Source: G963668655 sp963668655 (GTDB taxonomy: Bacteria; Myxococcota_A; SURF-8). Taken from it: 64,000 nt of DNA. A model generated the notes under the pieces. It did not search any database and was not told the origin of the DNA. It saw only the letters and a program-made list of their open reading frames with translations. Location: contig CAXXPQ010000001.1 of the NCBI GenBank assembly GCA_963668655.2, forward strand, positions 806,001 through 870,000, read 5' to 3'. Shown one piece after another: positions 23,953 to 32,959 of the stretch. Position 1 is the stretch's first letter. Each line of letters opens with the position of its first letter. Position numbers and translations under genes: made by a program.

Positions 23953-26733
23953 ATGATGAAGATGAATCCGGCGGGGTCGGAGGAGAACATCCCGCAGGGC
24001 TTCCAGGCCGTTCTCGGCAATCTCTGTATCGGTTTCTACGCGGGAGTCGCCACCGCCTGGCTGATGGCCCTGGGGGAGGTGGTTCGCGCGCTGGTATTCG
24101 CCGAGGCCGCCATGCCGAAGGGAACGCTGGGCGAATACTTCGTGCTCTCCCTTTTCGGCTCGCTCTTTTTCTTCACGCCCTTCGGTCTTGTTCTGGGGCT
24201 GGGACTGGCGGTGCTTTCCGGCGGCGCGCCGCTTTCCGTGCGTTTCAGGGCGTTTGGGAACCGGCTTTTCGGAAAGAAACGGGAGGTCGAGTGGCCCGCC
24301 TGGGTCTATACGCTGTTGCTGGCCTTCGGAGGCATGGCGCTTGTTCATATGCGCCTGACCAAAAAGATGTTCACGGATTTCAACAACAAGGAACTGGCCG
24401 GGCAGGTTCTGAACCTGATCGAATACGGTCTCCTGGTCTTCGGAGTCCTGGCGGCGGTGGTGCTGCGCCGGGCCGTGCGTCCGCTTTTCCGAGGGTTTTC
24501 CGCAATCACCGCGAAGCTTCCCAACGCCCTGTTCAGCCTGGCCTGGATCCTGCCCCTGGTCGTCGGTGGGCTGACGGCCGCCGTCGTGGTGCTGACGGGT
24601 TCTTTGAAGGCGCTCCAGGAAGAGGAACGGAACGTCATCTATGCCGGAGCCGTCGCCCTGGCGCTGTTGCTTCTGCTGATTCCGGTGATGACCTACCTGC
24701 CCGGCCGCCTGCTCCGGCGAATTCCGGATGCGGAATCCAGGCGTTACGTGTTTCGTTTCGGCCGCCCGGCCTTCGCCGGGGGGACGCTTCTGCTGTTTTT
24801 CCTGCTTTCCTTCATGGTGGCAGGGAGCCACGGCGCCATCGCCTACGCGGTGAATTCCTCGCCGCTGGTGGGGCGGCTTCTGCTGATGCTGCCTGCTTAT
24901 ACGGATTTCGACGCCGACCGTTACGGGGCCTTCGCCAACGGCATCGATCCGGACGGCTTCGACCACTGGAGAACGCCGGTGGGGCGCGAGATTCCGAATA
25001 ACGGGCGGGACGACAACGGCCTTCTGGGAGACGGCGTGGAGCGTGTTCCGGAGACGGACTGGCCGTCCTTCGGCGTTCCGGAATCGTTGAAGGGAACGGA
25101 CTTCAACATCGCCGTCATCACCTTCGACGCCGTGCGGGCCGACCACCTGGGTTGCTACGGTTACAAGCGCAAGACCTCGCCCAACCTGGACGGTTACGCC
25201 GAAAGGGGAACGGTGTTCGAGCGCGCCTATTCCGTGGGAACGGGCACCATGATTTCCATTCCCACGCTGTTTACCGGACGTTACGTTTCCACGTTGCAGT
25301 GCGATAACCTGACCAAGGGCGGGCTGCACCACCGGACGGTGGCGGCCGAGGAGACCTTGCAGGAATATCTGCGGGAGAAGGGATTTCTCACGGCGGGTTT
25401 CTACAACACGGATTACATGAACATCGTGGGGCAGGGCTGGGACATCTGGAAAGTGCCGAAAAACAAGAAGGCTTCGGTGAAGAACGCCACCTCCGAGGAG
25501 ACCACGGAGGAGGGCCTGGACTTTCTGAAGCGCCACGGCGACCGGCGCTTCTTCGCCTGGTTCCATTATTACGATCCCCACGATCACTACATCCGGCACG
25601 CGGGCATACGCTCCTTCGGGAAATCGAAAAAGGATCTCTACGACGGGGAGATCGCGTTTGCGGACAAGCACATGGGCCGTCTCCTGGATGCGATAAAACA
25701 TCTGGACCGCCCCACGGTGATTTTCGTCAGCGCCGACCACGGCGAGTCCCTGGGCGAACACGGCATCGCCTATCACAACCTGAACTTCTACGACGCCATC
25801 GTGCACGTTCCCCTGATCCTGCTGTTTCCGGGGAAGTCGGCCGCGCGGGTGGCCTCCCCGGTGTCCCTGGTGGACATTTTCCCCACCGTGCGCGACCTGC
25901 TGGGCGACGATCCGGACCCGCGCCTTCCGGGGCGCAGTCTCCTGCCGTATGCCATGGACGGGCGGGAGGATCCGGAGCGGGAGATCTACCATGCCGCGCA
26001 GTTCAACCAGTACGGCGTGTATTACTCGCGGAGGGGGCTGACGAAAGGCCGGTACCGTTTCTTCTGGGACGTGGTGACGGGCGGCGAGGAACTGTACGAC
26101 ATCGAGACGGATCCGAAGGAGGCGGAAAACCGAGTGGGATCGCTGTCCGGCGTGGCCGCCGACATGCGGTATCGCCTCCGCCGCCAGGTGGAGGACATCG
26201 CCCTTCGCATGCCGCCGGTGGACGCCTGTACCTATCGTCCCACCCAGGGCAACCGGGTGGTGGTCAATCCCGAATACGTCGCGGAGCGCACGTTCAGGAA
26301 ACTTCCGGATGATTTCGAGAAGCGGGAGATCGATTTCGGCGGACGGATCCGTTTGCGGGGGGTGCGCGCCGACGGAAAACGGCTGGGGAAGAAGAGTTCC
26401 GTGGTGCTGGATCTGGCCTTCGAGGCGATCAAGCCCATGAAAAAGGATTACGAAATCGTTCTGCAACTGCGCGGACGCGGCAAGAACGGCGTCTTGAAAG
26501 ACCTGGACCATTTTCCCCTGCGCGGCCATCATCCCACCCCCGCGTGGCGGCCGGGCGAAATCTACGCCGATCCGATCTCGTTCGACCTGACGGACACGAA
26601 AGACTTCGACACGCTGGAACTGTTTCTGGGATGGCGGCACAAGAAACGGCCGCTCGACATCAAGCCCGGACAGGCGGATCGCGTGGTCAAAGGGAACCTG
26701 GCGCGTATTCTGAGCTTCACGGTGGACAAGTGA
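23953..26733 (+). CDS. Membrane-anchored sulfatase/phosphoglycerol-transferase-like protein
   Basis: A 926-residue protein. About residues 1-330 hold several membrane helices. The periplasmic alkaline-phosphatase-superfamily domain follows with NIAVITFDAVRADHLGCYGY (metal Asp, about 385-405), TGTMISIPTLFTGRY (about 430-445) and VSADHGESLGEHG (about 595). The CxPxR or SxPxR motif that is converted to formylglycine is absent. Ser/Thr in TMISIPT occupies the nucleophile position, which fits LtaS or phosphoethanolamine-transferase-like enzymes better than true sulfatases. Residues about 770-926 form a C-terminal beta-rich extension. The ATG at 23953 has GGAG upstream. The substrate is unknown. 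Confidence 0.82.
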   Translation: MMKMNPAGSEENIPQGFQAVLGNLCIGFYAGVATAWLMALGEVVRALVFAEAAMPKGTLGEYFVLSLFGSLFFFTPFGLVLGLGLAVLSGGAPLSVRFRAFGNRLFGKKREVEWPAWVYTLLLAFGGMALVHMRLTKKMFTDFNNKELAGQVLNLIEYGLLVFGVLAAVVLRRAVRPLFRGFSAITAKLPNALFSLAWILPLVVGGLTAAVVVLTGSLKALQEEERNVIYAGAVALALLLLLIPVMTYLPGRLLRRIPDAESRRYVFRFGRPAFAGGTLLLFFLLSFMVAGSHGAIAYAVNSSPLVGRLLLMLPAYTDFDADRYGAFANGIDPDGFDHWRTPVGREIPNNGRDDNGLLGDGVERVPETDWPSFGVPESLKGTDFNIAVITFDAVRADHLGCYGYKRKTSPNLDGYAERGTVFERAYSVGTGTMISIPTLFTGRYVSTLQCDNLTKGGLHHRTVAAEETLQEYLREKGFLTAGFYNTDYMNIVGQGWDIWKVPKNKKASVKNATSEETTEEGLDFLKRHGDRRFFAWFHYYDPHDHYIRHAGIRSFGKSKKDLYDGEIAFADKHMGRLLDAIKHLDRPTVIFVSADHGESLGEHGIAYHNLNFYDAIVHVPLILLFPGKSAARVASPVSLVDIFPTVRDLLGDDPDPRLPGRSLLPYAMDGREDPEREIYHAAQFNQYGVYYSRRGLTKGRYRFFWDVVTGGEELYDIETDPKEAENRVGSLSGVAADMRYRLRRQVEDIALRMPPVDACTYRPTQGNRVVVNPEYVAERTFRKLPDDFEKREIDFGGRIRLRGVRADGKRLGKKSSVVLDLAFEAIKPMKKDYEIVLQLRGRGKNGVLKDLDHFPLRGHHPTPAWRPGEIYADPISFDLTDTKDFDTLELFLGWRHKKRPLDIKPGQADRVVKGNLARILSFTVDK

Positions 26734-26812
26734 GACGCGGATCTCTCGCCTTTCGGCGGAAGTGAGTTCCGAGCCGTCTTTCTTTCGCCCGTGATCCGGA
26801 AAGGAGCGGTAT

Positions 26813-29515
26813 TCAGGTATCGTTCTTTTTCTTGGCTGTGACTTTGCGGGTGACCCGATCCAGCGATTCCATCAGTTTGTCGATTTTCTCGTCGTCGGGG
26901 CGGGCTTTTTTCTTCTGTTGCAGATATCGGCCGTAACGCTTGATGTCTTTTTCCACGGGCGGGGCGTCCGGATCCTCCGCCGATTCCAGCATTTTCTTGA
27001 AGGCCGAGCGGCTTATCATCATGGTTTCGGAATGCTTCATATCCTCTTCGGACGGGTTTCCCAGAAGCTTGTCCAGTTCGTTGGCGGCCAGTTCGTAATC
27101 CACGGAGGCTTTTTTCCCTGGCTTTTTCTGTTGTTCTCCCATGATCTTCTCGATGCCCAGTTCCCAGTCTTCCTCCTCCTTGACGGATTTCTTCGGTTCT
27201 TCCTCCCGTTTCAGATCCCGGGGCGTTTTCTTGCGCGTCTGGATGTCCTTGAACATTTCCTCCATCCAGTCCGGTTCCCCCCGATCGTCGGCGCGATCGA
27301 GGTCGGGAGAAGCGGAAGAAGAGGCCGCCTCGGATTCGGATTCGGGTTCGGGTATTTGGGATCGTGATGGCGCCGGAGGAGGCGTGGGATCCGGAGAGCC
27401 GATCAGGTCTTTTCGGGAAGTGGAATCCGCAGCGGTTTTCTTGGCGGGTTTTTCTCCGAACAGGGCTTCGAACTCATCCAGGGCGGAGGCGGCTTTCATG
27501 GCCCGGGTCTTGCCGGTGTCGAAATCCTTGATGCTGTCGGCCCAGTCGGACGGTGTGGCTGGATCCTGCTCGAAGTCGGACAGGTCGAATTCCTCTTCCT
27601 CCGTATCCGGCGGCGCTTCGCCCGGGGGAGGTGCGGCTTCCCGGTTTGCCGTGCTTCTTGAGGACTGGAAAAGCCGCGCTTCATCGATGTCGGATTTCGG
27701 TTTCATCGCCGGTTCCGGCGGAGACTCCGGCTGCGGTTCCGGCGCGGCTTCCCGCTTTGCGGTCGCCTTCGGCGACTGGAAGAGCAGCGTTTCATCGATG
27801 CCGGACTTCGGTTCCGCCGCCGCTTTCGGCGGAGACTCCGGCGGCGGTTCCGGCGCGGTCTGCCGCTTTGCGACCGCTTTCGGGGACTGGAAGAGCAGCG
27901 TTTCGTCGATATTGGATCTCGGTTCCGGCCTTGGCTCCGGAGCGGCGGTCGGTGAAACCTCGTCTTCTTCGTCTTTCCAGTCGAAGTCGGACAGGTCGAA
28001 CTCGTCATCCGATGCCTGCTCCGGGCGTTCCGAAGGTCGGGGAGGTTCGGGTTTCGCCGTTTCAGGTTTCGGCGCGGCCTTTTCCGCGGGCCGGATATCC
28101 TTGGGAATATCCGATATTCCCAACTCCCGGCTGGCCTCCAGGATTTCCTTCGTGATGGCGGTTTTCTGCGTATCGTCCACTCCCCGGGGATCCGGGGGCA
28201 CGTCGGCGTCGAAACGGACGATGCCGTAATCCAGCAGATCCTCGTAGACATCCTTTTCCGGTTCGGGTTCGAAGGGACTGGGTTCGCTGTTGGAAAGATC
28301 CACGCTTTCGTCGTAGCTGCGCATGTCATCGACGTTGAACAGATCGATGTCCCGATGATCGACGGCCGGGCTCGGTTCGATCGGCTTCGGCGCGGAAGCC
28401 GGGCGAACGGGCTCGGGATCCGGTTCCACGGACATTTGCGGCGTAGGTCCGGGGATGGCGTTTTCGGCGTCGAGTTCCACGCCGACCTCGTCCAGATCGT
28501 CGGAGCGGATGCCGTGATATTCCGCCGTCCGCATGGTTTCCAACTCCACGGAGGATTTCCGATTCGTGGGCCGGGGAACGTCCCGGACATCGGCCTCGGT
28601 GGAATCCGAGGCCATGGCGAATTCCGCTACGCTCACCAACTCCATACTGTCCGATTCGCGCCGCTGTTTTTTCAACGATTTCAAGGTCGTCGTCGTTTCC
28701 ATGGGGGGCATGGACGGCTTCATCGGCTCCAGCGGCGGAGCGGCGGCCTGCTCCAGCGAGGTGGGGCGGCGCAGGGTGGCGGTGGTGGGATGCGTCGCCT
28801 TTTTCAGCGTCTCCTTGAAAGCATGCCGGCCGGTGGAATCCTTTTTCTGGATCACCGCCTTCACTTCGGGCATAGTAGAGCGCGCCAGCGGATGGACCTT
28901 GCCCGAGCGTGCGACCTTTGTGTCTCCCTGGATACGCATGGTCTGGGTGGTGGAGGAGCTTCGTTTGGGGAAGGCTCCCGTGCCGTCCTGGTTTCTCAGG
29001 TTGGGAACTTCCGTGGTGGGAACCTTGGCAAGCGTCACACCGCCTTCCTGGCTCTTGCGCGTCGGGCGCTTGAAGGCGTGCATGTACCGGGCGATGGCTT
29101 CCCGGATGTCGTTCAAGCCGGCGACCACCACCCGCACCGAACGTCCCGTGATCTTTTCAATCTCCGCGATCTTCGCCACGTCGGTGGGGTCGAACATGGC
29201 CACGTATAGAACTTCCTGATTTCCTTCTGTTTTCACGGAAACGGGGATGGCGGAAAGACGCAGGGCCTGTTCCCGGTTCAGCAGTTTGGCCAGGTAACTT
29301 GGGATACGGAGTTGTTGAAGCACCACGAAGGGATGGCCCAGATGAATGCTCAGGGTCCGGGCCACGTTCTGATCGTCGATGATATTGTTTTCCACAAGGA
29401 ATTCGCCGATATGCATGCCTCTCTTGGCAGCCAGGGCGACGTATTTGTCGTGATCCTTGACTCCGATTACCCCCGCTTCGACGAGAACGCTTCCAAATCG
29501 CGTGAAAGAGGCCAT
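26813..29515 (-). CDS. MshEN (GspE N-terminal)-domain protein with long disordered repeat region
   Basis: A 900-residue protein. The first about 115 residues match the N-terminal domain of type II secretion/pilus ATPases (GspE/PilB/MshE): RFGSVLVEAGVI, HIGEFLVENNIIDDQNVARTL and LGHPFVVLQQLRIP, with a spacing like the c-di-GMP-binding MshEN motif. There is no ATPase domain. The rest is Pro/Glu/Asp-rich and probably disordered. It contains three 37-residue tandem repeats around SxIDExLLFQSPKA and two EFDLSDF motifs, with a charged C-terminal tail. I prefer the ATG at 29515 over a TTG at 29524. Role inferred as a c-di-GMP-responsive scaffold. Confidence 0.8.
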   Translation of the reverse strand: MASFTRFGSVLVEAGVIGVKDHDKYVALAAKRGMHIGEFLVENNIIDDQNVARTLSIHLGHPFVVLQQLRIPSYLAKLLNREQALRLSAIPVSVKTEGNQEVLYVAMFDPTDVAKIAEIEKITGRSVRVVVAGLNDIREAIARYMHAFKRPTRKSQEGGVTLAKVPTTEVPNLRNQDGTGAFPKRSSSTTQTMRIQGDTKVARSGKVHPLARSTMPEVKAVIQKKDSTGRHAFKETLKKATHPTTATLRRPTSLEQAAAPPLEPMKPSMPPMETTTTLKSLKKQRRESDSMELVSVAEFAMASDSTEADVRDVPRPTNRKSSVELETMRTAEYHGIRSDDLDEVGVELDAENAIPGPTPQMSVEPDPEPVRPASAPKPIEPSPAVDHRDIDLFNVDDMRSYDESVDLSNSEPSPFEPEPEKDVYEDLLDYGIVRFDADVPPDPRGVDDTQKTAITKEILEASRELGISDIPKDIRPAEKAAPKPETAKPEPPRPSERPEQASDDEFDLSDFDWKDEEDEVSPTAAPEPRPEPRSNIDETLLFQSPKAVAKRQTAPEPPPESPPKAAAEPKSGIDETLLFQSPKATAKREAAPEPQPESPPEPAMKPKSDIDEARLFQSSRSTANREAAPPPGEAPPDTEEEEFDLSDFEQDPATPSDWADSIKDFDTGKTRAMKAASALDEFEALFGEKPAKKTAADSTSRKDLIGSPDPTPPPAPSRSQIPEPESESEAASSSASPDLDRADDRGEPDWMEEMFKDIQTRKKTPRDLKREEEPKKSVKEEEDWELGIEKIMGEQQKKPGKKASVDYELAANELDKLLGNPSEEDMKHSETMMISRSAFKKMLESAEDPDAPPVEKDIKRYGRYLQQKKKARPDDEKIDKLMESLDRVTRKVTAKKKNDT
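27620..27930 (-). repeat. 111-bp tandem repeats within the MshEN-protein gene
   Basis: The same codon block recurs with a period of 111 bases (37 residues). The conserved TC(A/G)TCGAT starts at 27681, 27792 and 27903. Each unit encodes S(N/G/D)IDE followed by LFQS and a Pro/Glu-rich spacer. Confidence 0.75.
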
Positions 29516-29650
29516 GTGAACCAATCACCGGAAAAGTAAACTACCAGCCCGCATTATATCGCCGGATCAGCCAAGGGCAATAGAATTTCACCACTTTTTG
29601 TTTCTCTTTGCTTGCGATAGCCGTTCCGCCGGGCTACAATCCTCTCCGCC

Positions 29651-30568
29651 ATGACGAATGAAAAAAACATCAAACTGACGGTGCGGGAACTGGAACGGCC
29701 CACGCGGCTGGACCGCGCGATCGGTGAAATGAAACCCGAGTGGGGACGCCGCCAGATACAGAAACTGGTGAATTCCCGTAAAGTTAGCGTGAACGGCCGC
29801 CTGGTCTGGCTGTGCTCCTGGCAGGTGAAAAACGGGGATGTGCTGGAGGTTTCAAATCCGCCGAAACCGAAGCCGCCCGGCGATTCCATTTTTCGGGACG
29901 AGTGGATTCTTTCCAGGGAAGACGATCTGATCGCTGCAAGCAAACCCACCGGAATGCTTTCCCACGCCACGCGCAAGGGCGGTTCGGGCGATTTTCTGGG
30001 GCTGGCCATCGAGCGCTTCGGGCCGCTGTTTCTCTTCCATCGGCTGGATCGGGACACCTCCGGCGCGGTGCTGTTCACCCGGCACGGTCCCATCAATCGC
30101 TATCTGGACACGGCCTTCAAGAACGGGGACGTCGAAAAAGAATACCTGGCCGTGGTTCCTTCGGAAAATGGCCTGGAATCCAAAGGGGTTATCCGCCTGC
30201 GCCTGGGCCCCCACCCCCATCATAGAGATCGCATGGCCGTGGTGGAAAAGGGCGGCCAGCGCGCCGTGACGCGCTACGAAATCCTTTGCGAAGCCGACGG
30301 TCTGCAACTGGTCCGTCTCTGGCCCGAGACCGGGCGCACCCATCAGCTGCGGGTGCATCTCCAGGCCATGGGCGCCACCATTCTGGGTGATCGTTACTAT
30401 CGCGGGCGGCGCTGGAAACGCCTTCTGCTCCACGCCCGGCGCATCGTCCTGCCGGATCAGGACGGTTTTCCCCGGCGCGTTTATGTGGCTCCCGCCCCGG
30501 AGGATTTTCTGGCCGGTTTGCCGCCGGCCTTGCAGGAATTTCTGAAGGCGATGCCCGAAGCGGATTGA
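29651..30568 (+). CDS. RluA-family 23S rRNA/tRNA pseudouridine synthase
   Basis: A 305-residue enzyme with an N-terminal S4 RNA-binding domain (about 15-75, TRLDRAIGEMKPEWGRRQIQ and VNGR) and the pseudouridine synthase core. Motif II, FLFHRLDRDTSGAVLF, holds the catalytic Asp (about residue 138). TGRTHQLRVHLQAMG and LGDRYY, with LLLHAR, complete the RluA/RluC/RluD pattern. Target uridines cannot be assigned from sequence. The gene is monocistronic and divergent from the MshEN-domain gene. Confidence 0.92.
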   Translation: MTNEKNIKLTVRELERPTRLDRAIGEMKPEWGRRQIQKLVNSRKVSVNGRLVWLCSWQVKNGDVLEVSNPPKPKPPGDSIFRDEWILSREDDLIAASKPTGMLSHATRKGGSGDFLGLAIERFGPLFLFHRLDRDTSGAVLFTRHGPINRYLDTAFKNGDVEKEYLAVVPSENGLESKGVIRLRLGPHPHHRDRMAVVEKGGQRAVTRYEILCEADGLQLVRLWPETGRTHQLRVHLQAMGATILGDRYYRGRRWKRLLLHARRIVLPDQDGFPRRVYVAPAPEDFLAGLPPALQEFLKAMPEAD

Positions 30569-30593
30569 TGTTCCGAAATCGGCGGAATAGCCC

Positions 30594-30609
30594 CCGCTTT
30601 CGAAAGCGG
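30594..30609 (+). terminator. Possible terminator after the pseudouridine synthase gene
   Basis: CCGCTTTCGAAAGCGG is a perfect 16-base palindrome 26 bases after the stop, followed by ATTCTT. The absence of a loop in the perfect pairing makes it uncertain. Confidence 0.4.
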
Positions 30610-30696
30610 ATTCTTCCTCGTTTCGCTCCTCGAAAATCCGGAAATTTTCTCCCTGCGGCGAATTCGTTTTTCACTTTCACCCGGGCGAAAAAAACT

Positions 30697-30715
30697 CTGG
30701 TGGTAGTACCACCAG
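30697..30715. promoter_or_regulatory. Palindromic operator upstream of the acyl-CoA dehydrogenase gene
   Basis: CTGGTGGTAGTACCACCAG is a 19-base palindrome with 9-base arms and one central base. Its core TGGTAGTACCA fits the TNGTNNNACNA pattern known for GntR/FadR-type operators, a regulator class common for fatty-acid genes. It lies about 100 bases upstream of the -35 box. Confidence 0.55.
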
Positions 30716-30815
30716 CCGGCTGTTAATACTTTTGTAAAAAAGTTTGTCGTAACGAACTTGCCGAAATTCCGATCTTGTTTCGTCGCGTAAACCGTGCCCC
30801 GAAGTATTCTGCGAC

Positions 30816-30845
30816 TTGACAAGGAAGAAGAGAGCGTGCTACATT
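30816..30845 (+). promoter_or_regulatory. Promoter of the acyl-CoA dehydrogenase gene
   Basis: Consensus TTGACA (30816-30821), 18-base spacer, TACATT (30840-30845), about 105 bases before the ATG. Confidence 0.65.
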
Positions 30846-30951
30846 TTAATTACTGAATGAGGGCTCATTCTTTGCCAAAGCCCTTGAACGGCGGAATGGA
30901 TTTTTTTTTCGGTCGGGACGAAAAATAAAACTGCGAAAAAGGGAGAAAATC

Positions 30952-32760
30952 ATGGCGGATGATTGGAAAAAAGGCGGCAAGTTTCTGTTGCAGGCCACGA
31001 AGCCGGAAGACATGTTCACCTACGAGGATTTCGACGACGAGGATCTGATGTTCGCCAAAACGGCCTCGGATTTCGTCATCAACGAGGTGCTCTCCCGCAC
31101 GGAGGAAGTGGAGGGGTCGGACACGAAAGTGGCCGTTCACACCGAACTTTTGAAAAAGGCAGGTGAACTGGGGCTTTTGATGGTGGAGATTCCGGAGGAA
31201 TACGGCGGCCTGGAACAGGGCCTGACCAAAGCCATGATGGTGGCCGAAGCCGTGGCCAAGAACGGTTCCTTCACCACGTCGCTCATGTGCCACACCGGCA
31301 TCGGCTCCCTGCCCATCGCCTACTTCGGCAATCACGAGCAGAAGGAAAAATACCTCACGAAGCTCGCCACGGGCGAATACCTGGGTGCGTACGCCCTGAC
31401 CGAGGAAGGCTACGGATCCGACGCCCTGGGCGCGAAAACGAAGGCCGTGAAAAGCGAGGACGGAAAATACTGGATTCTGAACGGCACCAAGCAGTTCATC
31501 ACCAACGCCGGTTTCGCCGATGTCTGCACGGTCTACGCCAAGGTGGACGGCGAGAAATTCACCGGATTCATCGTGGAACTGAACGGCCCGGGCGTCTCCA
31601 CGGGGCCGGAAGAACATAAAATGGGCATCAAGGGCAGCAGCACCCGCCAGCTTATCCTGGACGACGCCAAGATCCCGGTGGAAAACCTTCTGGGCGAGAT
31701 CGGCAAAGGCCACAAGATCGCCCTGAACATCCTGAACATCGGACGCCTGAAACTGGGCTTGGGCTGCCTGGGCGCCTGCAAGAACCTGATCCGGGAAAGC
31801 CTGCTGTACGCGGCCGAGCGCAAGCAGTTCGGAAAAACCCTGAATAATTTCCAGATGATTCGCCGCAAGCTGGCCGACATGGCCGTGGAGACCTACGCCA
31901 CCGAGGCCATGGCCTATCGCTGCGCGGGCGATATCGATCGCGCCATCGAGACCATCGACGTGCCCCACGACGACACGGCCTTCCCGCAGAAGAAGATCGA
32001 TTGCATCGAGGAATACGCCATCGAGGCGGCCATCCTGAAGGTCTACGGCTCCGAGGTGCTGGCCATGGTGGCCGACGAGGCTCTCCAGGTTCACGGCGGA
32101 TACGGCTTCATCGAGGAATATCCCGTGGCCGCCGCCTATCGCGACGCCCGCATCAATCGCATCTTCGAAGGCACCAACGAGATCAACCGCATGCTCATGC
32201 CCGGCACGCTGATGAAACGCGCCATGCAGGGCAAGGTGGATCTGATGACGCCCATCATGGGCCTGATGGGCGAGATCAAGGCGGACGGTATCTCCAAGGA
32301 GCCCGCCGAGGGCGTTCTGGGAACGGAGGCCACGGCCGTCGAGATCATGCGCAAGTGGGCCGTTTTCGGTCTCGGCGTCCCGGCCCAGAAGGCCATGGCC
32401 GATCCGAAATTTCTGATGGAAAACCAGATTCTGCTGGAACAGCTCGCCGACCTCTTCATGGCTTTCTACGCCGCCGAGTCCGCCTATCTGCGTACGGTGA
32501 AGATGATCGCCAAGAAGGGCGAGAAAAAGTGCGCCTTCCCCATCAAGCTGACGAAGGTCTGCGTCTACGAGAAACTGCGTCAGACCCAGGAACTGGTTCG
32601 TCAGATCTGCGCCAACACGGCGGGCGACAGCGTGGAAGAGTTCGCCAAGAACCAGAAGGCCATGCACCGGCTGATGTTCGGTTACGGCCTGGACACCATG
32701 ACGCTGAAAACCGAGATCGCCGAACACATGATCGACCGGGAAAACTACAACCTGGAATAA
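30952..32760 (+). CDS. Acyl-CoA dehydrogenase (long-type)
   Basis: FAD enzyme that oxidises acyl-CoA to enoyl-CoA in beta-oxidation. At 602 residues it is longer than the usual 380, like VLCAD/ACAD9-type enzymes with an extra C-terminal helical domain (about 430-602). Motifs include YALTEEGYGSDALGAKTKA (FAD/substrate segment, about 145), WILNGTKQFITNAG, QFGKTLNNFQMIRRKLADMA and the catalytic Glu in RINRIFEGTNEINRM (about 400). A GGGAG-type site (AAAAAGGGAGAAAATC) precedes the ATG. It is monocistronic with a strong terminator, a consensus promoter and an upstream palindromic operator. An electron-transfer flavoprotein is expected elsewhere. Confidence 0.93.
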   Translation: MADDWKKGGKFLLQATKPEDMFTYEDFDDEDLMFAKTASDFVINEVLSRTEEVEGSDTKVAVHTELLKKAGELGLLMVEIPEEYGGLEQGLTKAMMVAEAVAKNGSFTTSLMCHTGIGSLPIAYFGNHEQKEKYLTKLATGEYLGAYALTEEGYGSDALGAKTKAVKSEDGKYWILNGTKQFITNAGFADVCTVYAKVDGEKFTGFIVELNGPGVSTGPEEHKMGIKGSSTRQLILDDAKIPVENLLGEIGKGHKIALNILNIGRLKLGLGCLGACKNLIRESLLYAAERKQFGKTLNNFQMIRRKLADMAVETYATEAMAYRCAGDIDRAIETIDVPHDDTAFPQKKIDCIEEYAIEAAILKVYGSEVLAMVADEALQVHGGYGFIEEYPVAAAYRDARINRIFEGTNEINRMLMPGTLMKRAMQGKVDLMTPIMGLMGEIKADGISKEPAEGVLGTEATAVEIMRKWAVFGLGVPAQKAMADPKFLMENQILLEQLADLFMAFYAAESAYLRTVKMIAKKGEKKCAFPIKLTKVCVYEKLRQTQELVRQICANTAGDSVEEFAKNQKAMHRLMFGYGLDTMTLKTEIAEHMIDRENYNLE

Positions 32761-32790
32761 TCGCAGGTCCGCCAAGCCCGAAAACGTTCG

Positions 32791-32820
32791 CCCCCGCCTT
32801 TCCGGCGGGGGTTTCTTTTT
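32791..32820 (+). terminator. Rho-independent terminator of the acyl-CoA dehydrogenase gene
   Basis: CCCCCGCC (32791-32798), loop TTTCC, GGCGGGGG (32804-32811), then TTTCTTTTT. Confidence 0.9.
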
Positions 32821-32959
32821 ATGAAAATTCGGTTCAATCCGCGTTTCCGGCTTGCCAGATATGAGAGAGCGGCTTATGATGCGAAATCGGAGATCGGTTC
32901 GGCCTTCGAACGAAATCCGAACCCAAACGCAAAGAAGATCATTATTGGAGAGAAAGAAC

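Noticed and set aside
23167..26640. 1157-codon open frame on the minus strand
   Set aside because: Antisense to the sulfatase-like gene and partly frame-shifted against the isochorismatase gene; the real genes have clear motifs and Shine-Dalgarno sites.
29570..29650. Possible tRNA or small RNA between the MshEN and pseudouridine synthase genes
   Set aside because: No cloverleaf, CCA end or T-loop consensus is visible; the stretch is an ordinary divergent promoter gap.
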